Assembly: GCA_964526915.1 (NCBI GenBank)
Contig: CAZGMS010000175.1
Span: 1 to 13,215 of the forward strand
Direction: 5' to 3'
Length of the DNA: 13,215 bases
Origin: JAHJDR01 sp964526915
Lineage (GTDB): Bacteria > UBA10199 > JADGCS01
Part shown: piece after piece, positions 1 through 7,214 of the stretch
How positions within the stretch are numbered: the first letter of the stretch is position 1
Layout of the letters: each line of letters starts with the position of its first letter
Position numbers and translations under genes: made by a program
Notes under the pieces: model-generated
What the model saw: the letters and a program-made list of their open reading frames with translations, nothing else
Database searches by the model: none
What the model was told of the DNA's origin: nothing

Positions 1-190
1 CCGCTCTTCGCAAGCAGGGCTTGCTCCGCAGGCCGCGTCAAAATAATAGCTTCCCGTATCACCCCAAAAGTCAAACTGCGCCTACGATTGACGCATTACT
101 TCCCACTGAAATTCCCTCTTGTGATTTGCATAGAAAGTGTAGTAAAAGGCGGACCCGTTTTTTGGGGTTTATTGAAAAGGAAGGAATTTT
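1..190. other. Left-edge intergenic region with a short GC-rich hairpin
   Basis: No convincing coding sequence is visible. A perfect 6-bp inverted repeat, GCAAGC at 10-15 and GCTTGC at 19-24 with a 3-base loop, lies near the edge. It has no T-run, so it looks more like a dispersed palindromic unit than an intrinsic terminator. The right end (177-185, AAGGAAGGA) is the ribosome binding site of the next gene. No convincing sigma-70 promoter was found. Confidence 0.35.
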
Positions 191-982
191 ATGACAGCAG
201 TGGGTTTATTCAGCCAGTCGATACCGCTTAATTTTGGAGGGAGGGTTGCTCCTACAGCCGTGGCCTTGCCATTGGGAGCATTTCAATTACAAGCGCCAGT
301 CGAAGACGCTCCGGATGATGTTGATATTGGTGATTATATGGAGCCTGAAATATGTGATAGTGATAGTGCCTTTACCATTTCGGGTAGCGAATTCAAGGAA
401 GGGACCGCGTTTGTTGCTCCCCAACCCATGGCACAGACAGAGGCTCAAACGGCAGTCCCTTCAGGTGATCAGCAGGCGAGGCCCGTTGCGGTTGCCTTGG
501 AGATGCCCAAGTTGCCCAAGCCGTACCGGGTTACAGCACCGTCCCAACCTTTATTTATGAACGAGATTGACCAGCTGGTTGAGACCCAATTGATTGAGGG
601 TCCCGATGGTGTTGTAGACATTCATTTTAGTTTTACCAGAGCAGTTGAGCCAAAGAGCTTTGTCAAAATTGTGGAAGGTTTGTTGTATTATGCCACGGTC
701 AAGCCAGGGATTACCCTGGAATCCGATAGGCGGGATTCCCTGCAATGGCAGGTGAAGTCGCTCGATGACGGGAGTTTTTCCAGCAACCTCTCCCTAAAAT
801 TTTTGGAGGAGAGATCAAAACGCAGTTTTTGGGGTTTGCTGGATCGTGGGCAGGGCCGCATCGTTTCCTGTGTGTTGTCCGTCCGTAAATCAGATTCAGC
901 TGTTCGTGTGCCCGCTCATCCCGAGGATAGAAAAATCTTGCTCTCCATCGCCCGGATGATGGGGTTGGTGAAGTTGCCGTAA
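191..982 (+). CDS. Hypothetical protein with a disordered N-terminal half and a compact C-terminal domain
   Basis: I do not recognise this 263-residue protein. The ATG is preceded by a strong Shine-Dalgarno sequence (AAGGAAGGA, 177-185), so start and expression are credible. There is no signal peptide or membrane segment. Residues 1-110 are rich in A, P, Q, D and E and look disordered, with an acidic patch around 38-60. Residues 115-263 look folded: an alternating hydrophobic stretch (VVDIHFSFTRAVEP), a helix with FVKIVEGLLYYATV, then a basic segment (ERSKRSFWGLLDRGQGR) followed by strands (IVSCVLSVRKS). It is convergent with the next gene, with 25 nt between the stop codons. A cytoplasmic soluble protein is likely; no function can be assigned. 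Confidence 0.7.
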   Translation: MTAVGLFSQSIPLNFGGRVAPTAVALPLGAFQLQAPVEDAPDDVDIGDYMEPEICDSDSAFTISGSEFKEGTAFVAPQPMAQTEAQTAVPSGDQQARPVAVALEMPKLPKPYRVTAPSQPLFMNEIDQLVETQLIEGPDGVVDIHFSFTRAVEPKSFVKIVEGLLYYATVKPGITLESDRRDSLQWQVKSLDDGSFSSNLSLKFLEERSKRSFWGLLDRGQGRIVSCVLSVRKSDSAVRVPAHPEDRKILLSIARMMGLVKLP

Positions 983-1007
983 AGGGGTGCGGGTTTGATT
1001 TTTAATT

Positions 1008-2453
1008 CTATTTGTTGGCGTCCATTGCGGCTTCGGCTTTGGTCCTGAGGTCTTGCCATTTGCCGAACATATGCTGAGCCCCAAATCGTTCGCGCACGCT
1101 GGCCAATTGGGTTTCTCGGGGGATTTGATCAAGCTCCTGTTGATACCTGCCGACGATATCCATCCATAGGGTTTCGAAATACATCAGGTACTGCTGATAG
1201 GGTGTGTAGGTTTCGGAAGGTTCTATCCCCAAACCTTCCAGCGAACTTTCTGTAACCTCTGTTGTTTCGACTAATGTGACCAGTTCCCTGATTAGAGGAT
1301 AATATTCTTCGGGGACCCTGCGTTGATGGTACACAGACGAAACCAATTGCGACATCCATTCATATGTTTGATGGGTATAACTCACATCGCAGAAACTTGA
1401 ACCAAATTCAGAGGCAGGGTAAAGCAGGTCATAGTTTTCTTCAATGAACCGGTCATAAGCTGTTACCAGATGAGGAGGGGTTTTTTCGAAAGCTGAATAC
1501 TGCAGGAAGGCCTTCTCAAATTTGTTGAACTTTTCCTTGATTGCTGGGTTCGCTTCGAGGGTCAGCACTTGCAGTGCGCGTGAAATATTGCCCGGGTTGG
1601 AAAAATCGCTGAAGACAAAATTTTTCACGATATCGAGGGCCTGTTGTTGTGTGGGTTTGAACTTGGTTGGGTCGACTGGTTCGCTGACAGTCGTCTTTGC
1701 AGTCTTGTGGGGTGACTCCGCTTTCTTTTGAGTGGTTTGCTCTGGTGGGGTGTTTCCAGTTGTTTTTGAGGTCTGAGCTGGTCTGTTTCCTGACTCTTGT
1801 TCGGGAGGATCCTCAGGACGACTCTTTCTAGCCTGCGAAGCGAACAGGTTAGTTGACAAACCGCTGTAGGGCAGTGAGGGTGTCGTCTCCATTTCGACTA
1901 CCCCCTTCTCGGTCATATTATCTCTTAGGCTTTGCGGCAAAATGTGTTCCCATCGAGGCGAAATCGCGAACCCTCCGTCCCGCTGGATATCATCGAGACA
2001 GTCTTCCAGTGCCTCCGCCGTTTCTGGGCCAACAAAACCGTCGCTGACGATGCCGTAGTGATTTGTGACCCCGAGGTCCCGTTCGTCATGATCTAAAGCA
2101 ACCGGTTTGTTGCCAGCGTCTGGATCAAATTCCGGATTGAAATCCATGTACGCGCGTTGAAAAATTTGGATAGGAGAGAGGCCGGTATCGGGATTGGAGA
2201 GGCTGAAAATCAGGGCATACTGCTGTTCACTGACTTCATAGAGCGGACCAAGGTCATCGGGCTCAAAGAGAGAAGGAGGGGCATCCCCTACGTATTCACT
2301 GTCACCAATGGGTCTTGTTTTCTCGGTGGTATCGGTTGAGGTTGGGGTAATATCTCCCGTATCGTGCGTATTTGCTACGCCTTTGTCGTTGTCCTCTAAC
2401 AGGGGGGAGGTGCGATCTGTAGCGGGAGGAATTCGGGTTGGGTCAACAGCCAT
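1008..2453 (-). CDS. Large hypothetical protein, multi-domain, with a Pro/Thr/Lys-rich linker
   Basis: I do not recognise this 481-residue protein. I chose the ATG at 2453 (MAVDPTR) over the one ten codons upstream because AAAGGAG lies 5 nt before it, while the upstream ATG has no ribosome binding site. Residues 1-60 are acidic and Thr/Pro-rich, probably disordered. Residues 70-190 look folded and include FQRAYMDF (about 98-105) and DGFVGPETAEAL (about 138-149). The latter resembles the DG-x-x-GP-x-T-x-x-AL signature of peptidoglycan-binding-like domains. A polar linker rich in P, T, K and E covers about 205-265. Residues 270-481 are mainly helical, with many aromatic residues. No signal peptide or membrane segment is visible. 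It converges on the equally orphan gene at 191-982, so the two may be a lineage-specific pair, but a shared role is inference. Confidence 0.7.
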   Translation of the reverse strand: MAVDPTRIPPATDRTSPLLEDNDKGVANTHDTGDITPTSTDTTEKTRPIGDSEYVGDAPPSLFEPDDLGPLYEVSEQQYALIFSLSNPDTGLSPIQIFQRAYMDFNPEFDPDAGNKPVALDHDERDLGVTNHYGIVSDGFVGPETAEALEDCLDDIQRDGGFAISPRWEHILPQSLRDNMTEKGVVEMETTPSLPYSGLSTNLFASQARKSRPEDPPEQESGNRPAQTSKTTGNTPPEQTTQKKAESPHKTAKTTVSEPVDPTKFKPTQQQALDIVKNFVFSDFSNPGNISRALQVLTLEANPAIKEKFNKFEKAFLQYSAFEKTPPHLVTAYDRFIEENYDLLYPASEFGSSFCDVSYTHQTYEWMSQLVSSVYHQRRVPEEYYPLIRELVTLVETTEVTESSLEGLGIEPSETYTPYQQYLMYFETLWMDIVGRYQQELDQIPRETQLASVRERFGAQHMFGKWQDLRTKAEAAMDANK

Positions 2454-2634
2454 GAAGCTCCTTTGATCGCCATTGCTGATCATTCAGCGCAGGAGACCTT
2501 GGATACACAGCTCCATTGTATACCAATGCCTGATTGCAGGAAATAACATTTCGCGCTTACAGTGAGGTGATAGGACAGGACCTGACAACGCAGGACAGGG
2601 TTAACAATGTGATGAGGTTAGCCCCCAGCGATTT

Positions 2635-3984
2635 TCAAAACGCGAAGCCCAGCATCGTGTAGACGCTGTAGCCCTCTCTGCCGAGGGCGGCATCAACGCG
2701 CGCGACCACGTTCGGGGGGACCTTGCCCCGCAAACCAATGCCCACAACGGGTTGCCAATGATCAAAACCAAAGTCGCCCACGTGTGAAAACACGCGTCCG
2801 AATTCGACAAATGGATCGATGTGGAGCTGAAGGGGGACGTGAAACACCTTGGCCGACAACACATGAAATCTGTGTTCCGCGCTCAGGATCACCTTGCCCG
2901 TATCGGTGAATCGCCCGGGGACGTAAGAGCGCAATTCGTTCGGCCCCCCCAACGATGATTGCATATAAAAGGGGATATCCTTGCCGAACATGTCCTGCAA
3001 AAAAAATCTCAGGGCGGAGACCATTTTTTTGTTTTTCCAGGGCAGGAGACCAATTGCCTGCAAAGAAAATCCGTTGAGGGTGTCTGTGGAAACCAGACCG
3101 GGGATCGCAAAAAAATACGTGCCTTCAAGCAGGACACCCGTTTGACTGTTCATGCCGCTGGGTCGTGTATCATAAGTCAGGGAAAGGGAGTGAAGCAGGG
3201 AGGTGTTGTCAACGACCCCTGTCGTGCCGGCAAACGAGGCGAGTGTATCTGCCGTGTCCGGAATGATGCCTGCGGAAAGGCTCGTGGAGGCAATTTGTTC
3301 GGTCAGGTTCACGCGGAGCTTGGGCAACACAAAATATCCGAACGTGATTCGCGATTTCAGGTTCTTCGAGGTGAAACTGCTTTCGGCAACAGACGAGGTT
3401 TCTGGACCATATCCATAAAATCTGCCGAACGGTGTTTCCAGCCAGAGAAAACTGCCATCCACAAAGATGTGTTCCGTCAGGTTGGGATTGCTGTAGTGGA
3501 GTGTGGTCTCGCGGTAGACCTTCTGGGCGAATTCAAAATAAAAATCAAAGACCTCTTCCGGATTTTTTACGGGATGCGGATAATAATACAATGCCACCGC
3601 GCCGCTGGCGTGAACAACTGTGTTGTATTGCCCGATGGTGGCCAGGATGAGGGAGATGGCTTGGGACTCTTTTTCGGAAAAAAGGACAACAGGCATGAGT
3701 CCGTACGTTTGGCCTTCGTCGGGACGGGTTTCGAACACGGGGACCGGAAAAAACTTTTTCTCGGTATTCTGCAGTAACTTCGCTTGTGCGGGGGTTGTTG
3801 GTAAAAAGATTGCGCAAAAGCTCACGGCGAGCAGAAGAAGGCAACAAGAAAACCCCGAACGGGAATGATGACATGTGGGTGGTGATTGTTGATTGTGTGG
3901 TCGAATGAGGGTCTCCGGGAAAACGGGTGGTCTGACCCTCCCTAACACAGTTTGTTTCCCCAGTCCATTTTTGCAAGCGACCAT
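2635..3984 (-). CDS. Omp85/BamA-type outer-membrane beta-barrel protein without POTRA domains; start uncertain
   Basis: The mature part looks like a bacterial surface antigen (D15/Omp85) barrel of about 380 residues, inserted in the outer membrane. It has alternating hydrophobic strands throughout. A late LGGPNELRSYVPGRF segment sits where the family has its LRGY/F loop-6 motif, here with Ser replacing Gly. The last strand ends in aromatic residues (YTMLGFAF), as outer-membrane proteins do. No POTRA repeats precede it, so it is barrel-only. A secretion signal with core CLLLLAVSFCAIF and an AQA cleavage site is clear, but no start gives it a normal n-region. From the ATG at 3984 the cleavage follows residue 68. 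The frame stays open upstream to a TTG at 4065. An ATG at 3874 lies in another frame. It shares strand with the Fic gene upstream. Substrate unknown. Confidence 0.7.
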   Translation of the reverse strand: MVACKNGLGKQTVLGRVRPPVFPETLIRPHNQQSPPTCHHSRSGFSCCLLLLAVSFCAIFLPTTPAQAKLLQNTEKKFFPVPVFETRPDEGQTYGLMPVVLFSEKESQAISLILATIGQYNTVVHASGAVALYYYPHPVKNPEEVFDFYFEFAQKVYRETTLHYSNPNLTEHIFVDGSFLWLETPFGRFYGYGPETSSVAESSFTSKNLKSRITFGYFVLPKLRVNLTEQIASTSLSAGIIPDTADTLASFAGTTGVVDNTSLLHSLSLTYDTRPSGMNSQTGVLLEGTYFFAIPGLVSTDTLNGFSLQAIGLLPWKNKKMVSALRFFLQDMFGKDIPFYMQSSLGGPNELRSYVPGRFTDTGKVILSAEHRFHVLSAKVFHVPLQLHIDPFVEFGRVFSHVGDFGFDHWQPVVGIGLRGKVPPNVVARVDAALGREGYSVYTMLGFAF

Positions 3985-4098
3985 ATCATTCGTAGAGACT
4001 TTGTATCTTAATACAGCACATGATAGGATGTTTTTTCGATTCTTGTTTTGACGGTTCTTGTGCAACCATGCCGGGTTGTACCAGTTGAGGACTTCACG

Positions 4099-5442
4099 TT
4101 AACCCTTCAATTTATCTTTCAGGCTTTTAATGGCGGTGAAGACGAATTTTTTTCCGTGTTTCATTTTTTTTAAATATTTGAAACGATCAGACAATTCCAA
4201 CAGGTCGGTACGCGCTGTCTCGTAAACGATGCCGTGCAAAGTCTGGTGCTCAGAGATCTGATACACGTAACAGGGATGCCGCAGGGCGTGTTGCACCAAT
4301 GCGACCTGTCGCTGGTTTAAAGAGGTTATCAGTAATGCCGTACGGGATGCCAGAGATTTTGTTCGCAGGCTTTCCTGCAACAGGCTATTCAAATTCTCTC
4401 TCAGCAGATGAAGTGCCTTCGTAATGACTTCAAGCTGTTGAAGAACGAAATAGGTCAGATCGTTGTCGTCGGTTTCGGTATGCAAAAAAGCCTTTCCGTA
4501 TTGCACCGGGGCTGTCCGAATGATTTGCGATATGGAAAGATATTGCATTAGCGCCTGGTGGTGCTTGGCGCAGTGCCAATAAAATAGGGCCCTGGCAGTC
4601 CTGCCGTTTCCGTCAACGAAGGGGTGTTCATATGCCAGCATGAAATGCAGAATGATTCCTTTGATGATGCTGTGCATGAAACGAGAGTTATTATCATTAT
4701 TGTTATTGTTCGCGAAGGCGCACAAACGATTCAGACGGGTTGATAATCTCTTGGCTTCAGGCGGCTCGTGCAGGACTTCGCCAAACATATCGACCACATC
4801 AACGCGATCTTCAGACGTGCGAAACTGGCCCGATTTTTTTTTATGACTTAGCGTATCTCTGGTCAGAATTCGTTGCAGTTCTTTGATGATGCCGACAGAC
4901 AGGTCTTCCTCTTTCATGTCCTGGATGAACAGCATCGCCTGATAGTTGTTGTGGATCATCTGCTCGCTCAGATTTTTTGGGGGACGGTTTTGAGCCAACA
5001 TCTCTTTGGCGATGTGACGCGTGGTGGAGGCTCCTTCGAGCTGGCTGGAACTGATGGCTTCATCGATGAGTGATTGTTGTGCTGTCTTTTTTTTGTGTGC
5101 GAGAGAGCCCTTGAGCTGATCGAAGGGGTGTTCTAGAAAAAACAGGGTTTGTATGATGGCAGGCGTGATCAGTAGCTGAAAGGGTTTTCCTGCCGCGTCG
5201 GTCAACTGCGGCAGGACTTGAAACAGACTGCGTCTTTTGATTTTGGTAAAAGCCCACCATTCTTCGCTGGTGAGGTTTTCTACAGGGGGTATGTGTTTCA
5301 GTTTCTCCCAGTGGAGATAACGACCCTTCGCATCCACCACATCGATGGCGGCGAGAAGTCGGGTTGTTTCAGCGGCGGGTTTCGTTTTGAGAATGCGCGC
5401 AAAAACGGCATCGACGTTCGGTAATCGGCTGGGGACTTTCAT
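4099..5442 (-). CDS. Fic family protein (AMP-transferase), class II with N-terminal inhibitory motif
   Basis: Fic enzymes usually transfer AMP from ATP onto hydroxyl side chains of target proteins. Residues 273-281 are the core motif HPFVDGNGR, with catalytic His273 and phosphate-binding residues, followed by TAR. Residues 132-137 (SSQLEG) match the (S/T)xxxE(G/N) inhibitory helix; Glu136 would block productive ATP binding, so activity is probably autoinhibited. Residues 187-225 carry GQFRTSEDRV and the flap region typical of the family. Residues 360-447 look like a winged-helix domain (IVYETARTDLLEL), as in Fic proteins that may bind DNA. The 447-residue length is a little above common members. 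An Asn run (245-252) sits in a loop just before the active-site helix. The start at 5442 has no clear Shine-Dalgarno sequence. No antitoxin neighbour is needed in class II. The target is unknown. Confidence 0.9.
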   Translation of the reverse strand: MKVPSRLPNVDAVFARILKTKPAAETTRLLAAIDVVDAKGRYLHWEKLKHIPPVENLTSEEWWAFTKIKRRSLFQVLPQLTDAAGKPFQLLITPAIIQTLFFLEHPFDQLKGSLAHKKKTAQQSLIDEAISSSQLEGASTTRHIAKEMLAQNRPPKNLSEQMIHNNYQAMLFIQDMKEEDLSVGIIKELQRILTRDTLSHKKKSGQFRTSEDRVDVVDMFGEVLHEPPEAKRLSTRLNRLCAFANNNNNDNNSRFMHSIIKGIILHFMLAYEHPFVDGNGRTARALFYWHCAKHHQALMQYLSISQIIRTAPVQYGKAFLHTETDDNDLTYFVLQQLEVITKALHLLRENLNSLLQESLRTKSLASRTALLITSLNQRQVALVQHALRHPCYVYQISEHQTLHGIVYETARTDLLELSDRFKYLKKMKHGKKFVFTAIKSLKDKLKG

Positions 5443-5450
5443 AAATATGT

Positions 5451-5469
5451 ACTGTTGTTCGGCAACAGT
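5451..5469 (-). promoter_or_regulatory. Perfect 7-bp inverted repeat just upstream of the fic start
   Basis: ACTGTTG (5451-5457) and CAACAGT (5463-5469) form a perfect stem with a 5-base loop. The structure ends 8 nt upstream of the fic ATG, where the ribosome binding site would be. It could be an operator or an mRNA hairpin limiting translation. Position and symmetry are seen; the function is inferred. Confidence 0.4.
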
Positions 5470-5496
5470 GATTGCTTTTTACCAACACAAACCAGT

Positions 5497-5521
5497 TTGA
5501 TACTAATATCAATAATTAGTA
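5497..5521. promoter_or_regulatory. Two overlapping AT-rich palindromes, operator-like, upstream of fic
   Basis: TTGATA-ctaa-TATCAA (5497-5512) is a perfect 6-bp inverted repeat. TACTAAT (5501-5507) and ATTAGTA (5515-5521) form a second perfect 7-bp repeat overlapping it. The surrounding bases are very AT-rich, as expected at a promoter. The two pairings are mutually exclusive if transcribed. A regulator-binding site is plausible, perhaps bound by the winged-helix domain of the Fic protein itself; that link is inference. Confidence 0.35.
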
Positions 5522-5676
5522 GTATAATAGTATTTGCCCCAGACATCCAGTGATATTTTTGAGTTGGGTCGGGTGTCCCACAATTCTATTTGACCTGTAC
5601 CGGTGTGTTTTGGTCCGCTGGCCCGCAAACACACAAAAATGAGATTCTCGCCGTTGCTGTTTCGATAGAAATACAT
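5509..5676 (-). CDS. Possible small hypothetical protein (about 55 residues)
   Basis: A short open frame from the ATG at 5676 reads as a plausible small globular protein, with FYRNSNGENLIFVCLRA in the N-terminal part and GQIELWDTRPNSK and LDVWGKYYYTTNY near the end. The frame stays open upstream to an ATG at 5727. Neither start has a good ribosome binding site (AGAAAGAA before 5676 is weak). The 3' end runs into the palindromes upstream of fic. It occupies an otherwise gene-free gap of 388 nt (5443-5830) in which I see nothing else coding. It may be a real orphan, a gene remnant or chance. Confidence 0.25.
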   Translation of the reverse strand: MYFYRNSNGENLIFVCLRASGPKHTGTGQIELWDTRPNSKISLDVWGKYYYTTNY

Positions 5677-5830
5677 TTGTCGTTCTTTCTGACTTTGTTC
5701 CAAAATACATATTAAAAAAAATTTCATGCTATTTCGTTTGGTTACGATGTTCTTTTTGTGCGTGGCATCGAGCTTGCATTGTTATGTGGTGTGAGTTTGA
5801 GGGTCGTTAAGACAACGAGAAGGAGATGTT

Positions 5831-6217
5831 ATGAAAAATCATATTCATAAAACAGGGCGTTTGATGTTATCGGTACTCGTTTTAATGGCATTGGCTGTGT
5901 TGGGCCAAGAACAAACAGTACACGCCGAAGAAATATTGGATTGCCCCAACTGTCTGATCATGCTCCCACTTGCCGAATTCTATGATTACCCGGTCACCAG
6001 TCTTCCCAATGAAAAAGAAGTGGGGGAAGATAGAGTCCCTCCCAAAAAATGTCCCAACGCGTTTGAGATTATGCCCTTGTCTGAGTTTTACGATTACCCG
6101 GTGACTAATGTTCCCAACGAAGAAGAGACCGGAGAAGATAGTGTTCCTCCCAAAAAGTGCCCCAATGGCTACATCATGGTTCCTCTTGATGAATTCTACG
6201 ACTACCCGGTGACGTAA
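5831..6217 (+). CDS. Secreted protein built of a 36-residue tandem repeat (EFYDYPVT motif)
   Basis: This 128-residue protein is preceded by an excellent ribosome binding site (AGAAGGAG, 7 nt before the ATG). Residues 1-32 form a signal peptide: basic n-region, hydrophobic MLSVLVLMALAVL, and cleavage after VHA. The mature protein is almost entirely repeat: Cys38-Lys73, Cys74-Lys109 and a truncated copy Cys110-Thr128. Each unit begins with CPN, continues with IM(x)PL(x)EFYDYPVT, and full units end with a PNE, an acidic GED stretch and VPPKK. The first unit has an extra Cys (CPNC). There is no lipobox and no membrane anchor after the signal. No modifying enzyme, protease or transporter adjoins it. 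I do not recognise the family. The basic Lys-Lys ends could allow processing into short peptides, or the repeats may bind a ligand or metal; both ideas are speculative. Confidence 0.75.
   Translation: MKNHIHKTGRLMLSVLVLMALAVLGQEQTVHAEEILDCPNCLIMLPLAEFYDYPVTSLPNEKEVGEDRVPPKKCPNAFEIMPLSEFYDYPVTNVPNEEETGEDSVPPKKCPNGYIMVPLDEFYDYPVT
5942..6214 (+). repeat. Coding tandem repeat, 108-bp period, 2.5 copies
   Basis: Copies lie at 5942-6049, 6050-6157 and 6158-6214. The EFYDYPVT core differs between copies in six of eight codons, every change being synonymous. The copies are therefore old or diverged while the peptide was kept, which argues for selection on the amino-acid sequence rather than recent DNA slippage. 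Confidence 0.85.
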
Positions 6218-6220
6218 TGA

Positions 6221-6262
6221 GAATCGTGAATCGTGGTTCGAGAATCGTGGATCGAAATTCAG
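6221..6262. repeat. Heptad tract, unit GAATCGT
   Basis: Six consecutive 7-base units start 3 nt after the stop codon of the repeat protein. Three units are GAATCGT exactly, two are GG(T/A)TCGA variants and the last is degenerate. The 7-base phase is unbroken. Confidence 0.7.
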
Positions 6263-6286
6263 GTTGCCAGACGACAACTCCCCCTG

Positions 6287-6305
6287 CCCCCTCTTGTTAA
6301 GGGGG
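6287..6305. repeat. C/G-rich hairpin (CCCCCT / AGGGGG)
   Basis: CCCCCT (6287-6292) and AGGGGG (6300-6305) form a 6-bp stem with a 7-base loop, followed by TTCTT. It could act as a weak terminator after the repeat-protein gene. It also resembles the C-run/G-run palindromes common between genes of environmental bacteria. The following T-run is too short for a confident terminator call. Confidence 0.4.
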
Positions 6306-6348
6306 TTCTTAGAGGTGGCCTTAATTTTCGTCGACCTAATTCTCTTGA

Positions 6349-6376
6349 CTTTGGTCTTTGGTCTTTGGTCTTTGGT
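6349..6376. repeat. Perfect heptad repeat, unit CTTTGGT, four copies
   Basis: Four identical 7-base copies in a row end 4 nt before the GTG taken as the mqnD start. The tract occupies the place of a ribosome binding site and contains no purine-rich Shine-Dalgarno-like sequence. Confidence 0.85.
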
Positions 6377-6380
6377 CTGC

Positions 6381-7214
6381 GTGTTGATCAAAATCGCCCA
6401 TAGCCCTGATTCCGATGACGCGTTTATGTTCTGGGCCCTCAAGCACGGTCTTGTGGCTTCTGCTCAATACCAATTCCAGATTGAACGGCATGACATTGAA
6501 CAGCTCAATCAGCTCGCTAAAGATGAGGTCTACGACATCACGGCATTGTCCCTTCACGCCTATGCCCACGTGACCGATCGTTATGTGTTGACCTCCAGTG
6601 GGGCCTCATTTGCCGAAAAAGATTATGGGCCGTTGGTGGTGGCAAAAAAAAACATTTCTCCGGATCAACTTTTCAAACACGTTGTTGCCGTACCGGGTGA
6701 GTTGACCACGGCTTTGCTGTTGCTGAAAATATTCGAGCCCCGATTGACTTATCTGGTCATGCCGTTTGATCAAATCATTCCGGCTGTGCTCGGAGGTCGC
6801 GTTGACGCAGGACTCATTATTCACGAAGGACAGTTGCAGTATCAAAAAATGGGACTGACCCGGATCTTGTCGCTCATCGATGTCTGGCATGGGCTGGCTG
6901 GTGATTTGCCATTGCCTTTGGGCGGGAGTGCCATCAAAAGGTCCTTGGGTGAAAAAATCATTTCTGATTTGTCAAATCTGCAAAAGCAAAGTATCCAGTT
7001 CGCACTGAATCACCCCGAGGAGGCCAGAGATTACGCGCGAGGGTTCAAACGCGACATGACCACTGACGAGGCCGATCAGTATTTGCGCTGGTACGCCAAT
7101 GAGCGAACGCTGGAGATGGGGGAGGAAGGGCAAAGGGCCATTCAGTTATTATATGAGCTGGCGAGAGAACGGGGACTGTTGATGGCTCAAAGCTCAAAGA
7201 GAAATGAATATTGA
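6381..7214 (+). CDS. mqnD: 1,4-dihydroxy-6-naphthoate synthase (futalosine menaquinone pathway)
   Basis: MqnD converts cyclic dehypoxanthinyl futalosine to 1,4-dihydroxy-6-naphthoate, a late step in building the menaquinone ring. The family signature IAHSPDSDDAFMFWAL is right at the N-terminus, so the start must be the GTG at 6381 or the TTG at 6384; the frame is open upstream but only through repeats. The other hallmark, DAGLIIHEGQLQY, contains His148, equivalent to the proposed catalytic His of characterised MqnD. PGELTTALLLL and PLPLGGSAI are also typical. With the GTG start it is 277 residues, normal for the family. No other mqn gene is in the window. The last eight or so codons (ending SSKRNEY) lie inside the left arm of a large inverted repeat, so the C-terminal tail is probably repeat-derived. 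A clear ribosome binding site is absent. Confidence 0.92.
   Translation: MLIKIAHSPDSDDAFMFWALKHGLVASAQYQFQIERHDIEQLNQLAKDEVYDITALSLHAYAHVTDRYVLTSSGASFAEKDYGPLVVAKKNISPDQLFKHVVAVPGELTTALLLLKIFEPRLTYLVMPFDQIIPAVLGGRVDAGLIIHEGQLQYQKMGLTRILSLIDVWHGLAGDLPLPLGGSAIKRSLGEKIISDLSNLQKQSIQFALNHPEEARDYARGFKRDMTTDEADQYLRWYANERTLEMGEEGQRAIQLLYELARERGLLMAQSSKRNEY

Noticed and set aside
2959..3777. 272-residue open frame on the plus strand
   Set aside because: It lies wholly antisense to the barrel gene, whose strand pattern and C-terminal aromatic motif are convincing; it has no recognisable motif.
3545..3976. 143-residue minus-strand frame overlapping the barrel gene
   Set aside because: It is out of frame with the barrel and has no family features; only its internal ATG at 3874 matters, as a possible displaced start.
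4060..4080. Terminator after fic (CAACC/GGTTG stem)
   Set aside because: The stem is only 5 bp and has no T-run on either side.
5831..6217. RiPP cluster call for the repeat protein
   Set aside because: No tailoring enzyme, protease or exporter adjoins it, and the leader is an ordinary secretion signal.
6264..6380. Longer N-terminus for mqnD from a TTG at 6264
   Set aside because: The added segment is encoded by a palindrome and the CTTTGGT heptads, and the MqnD signature begins right after 6381.
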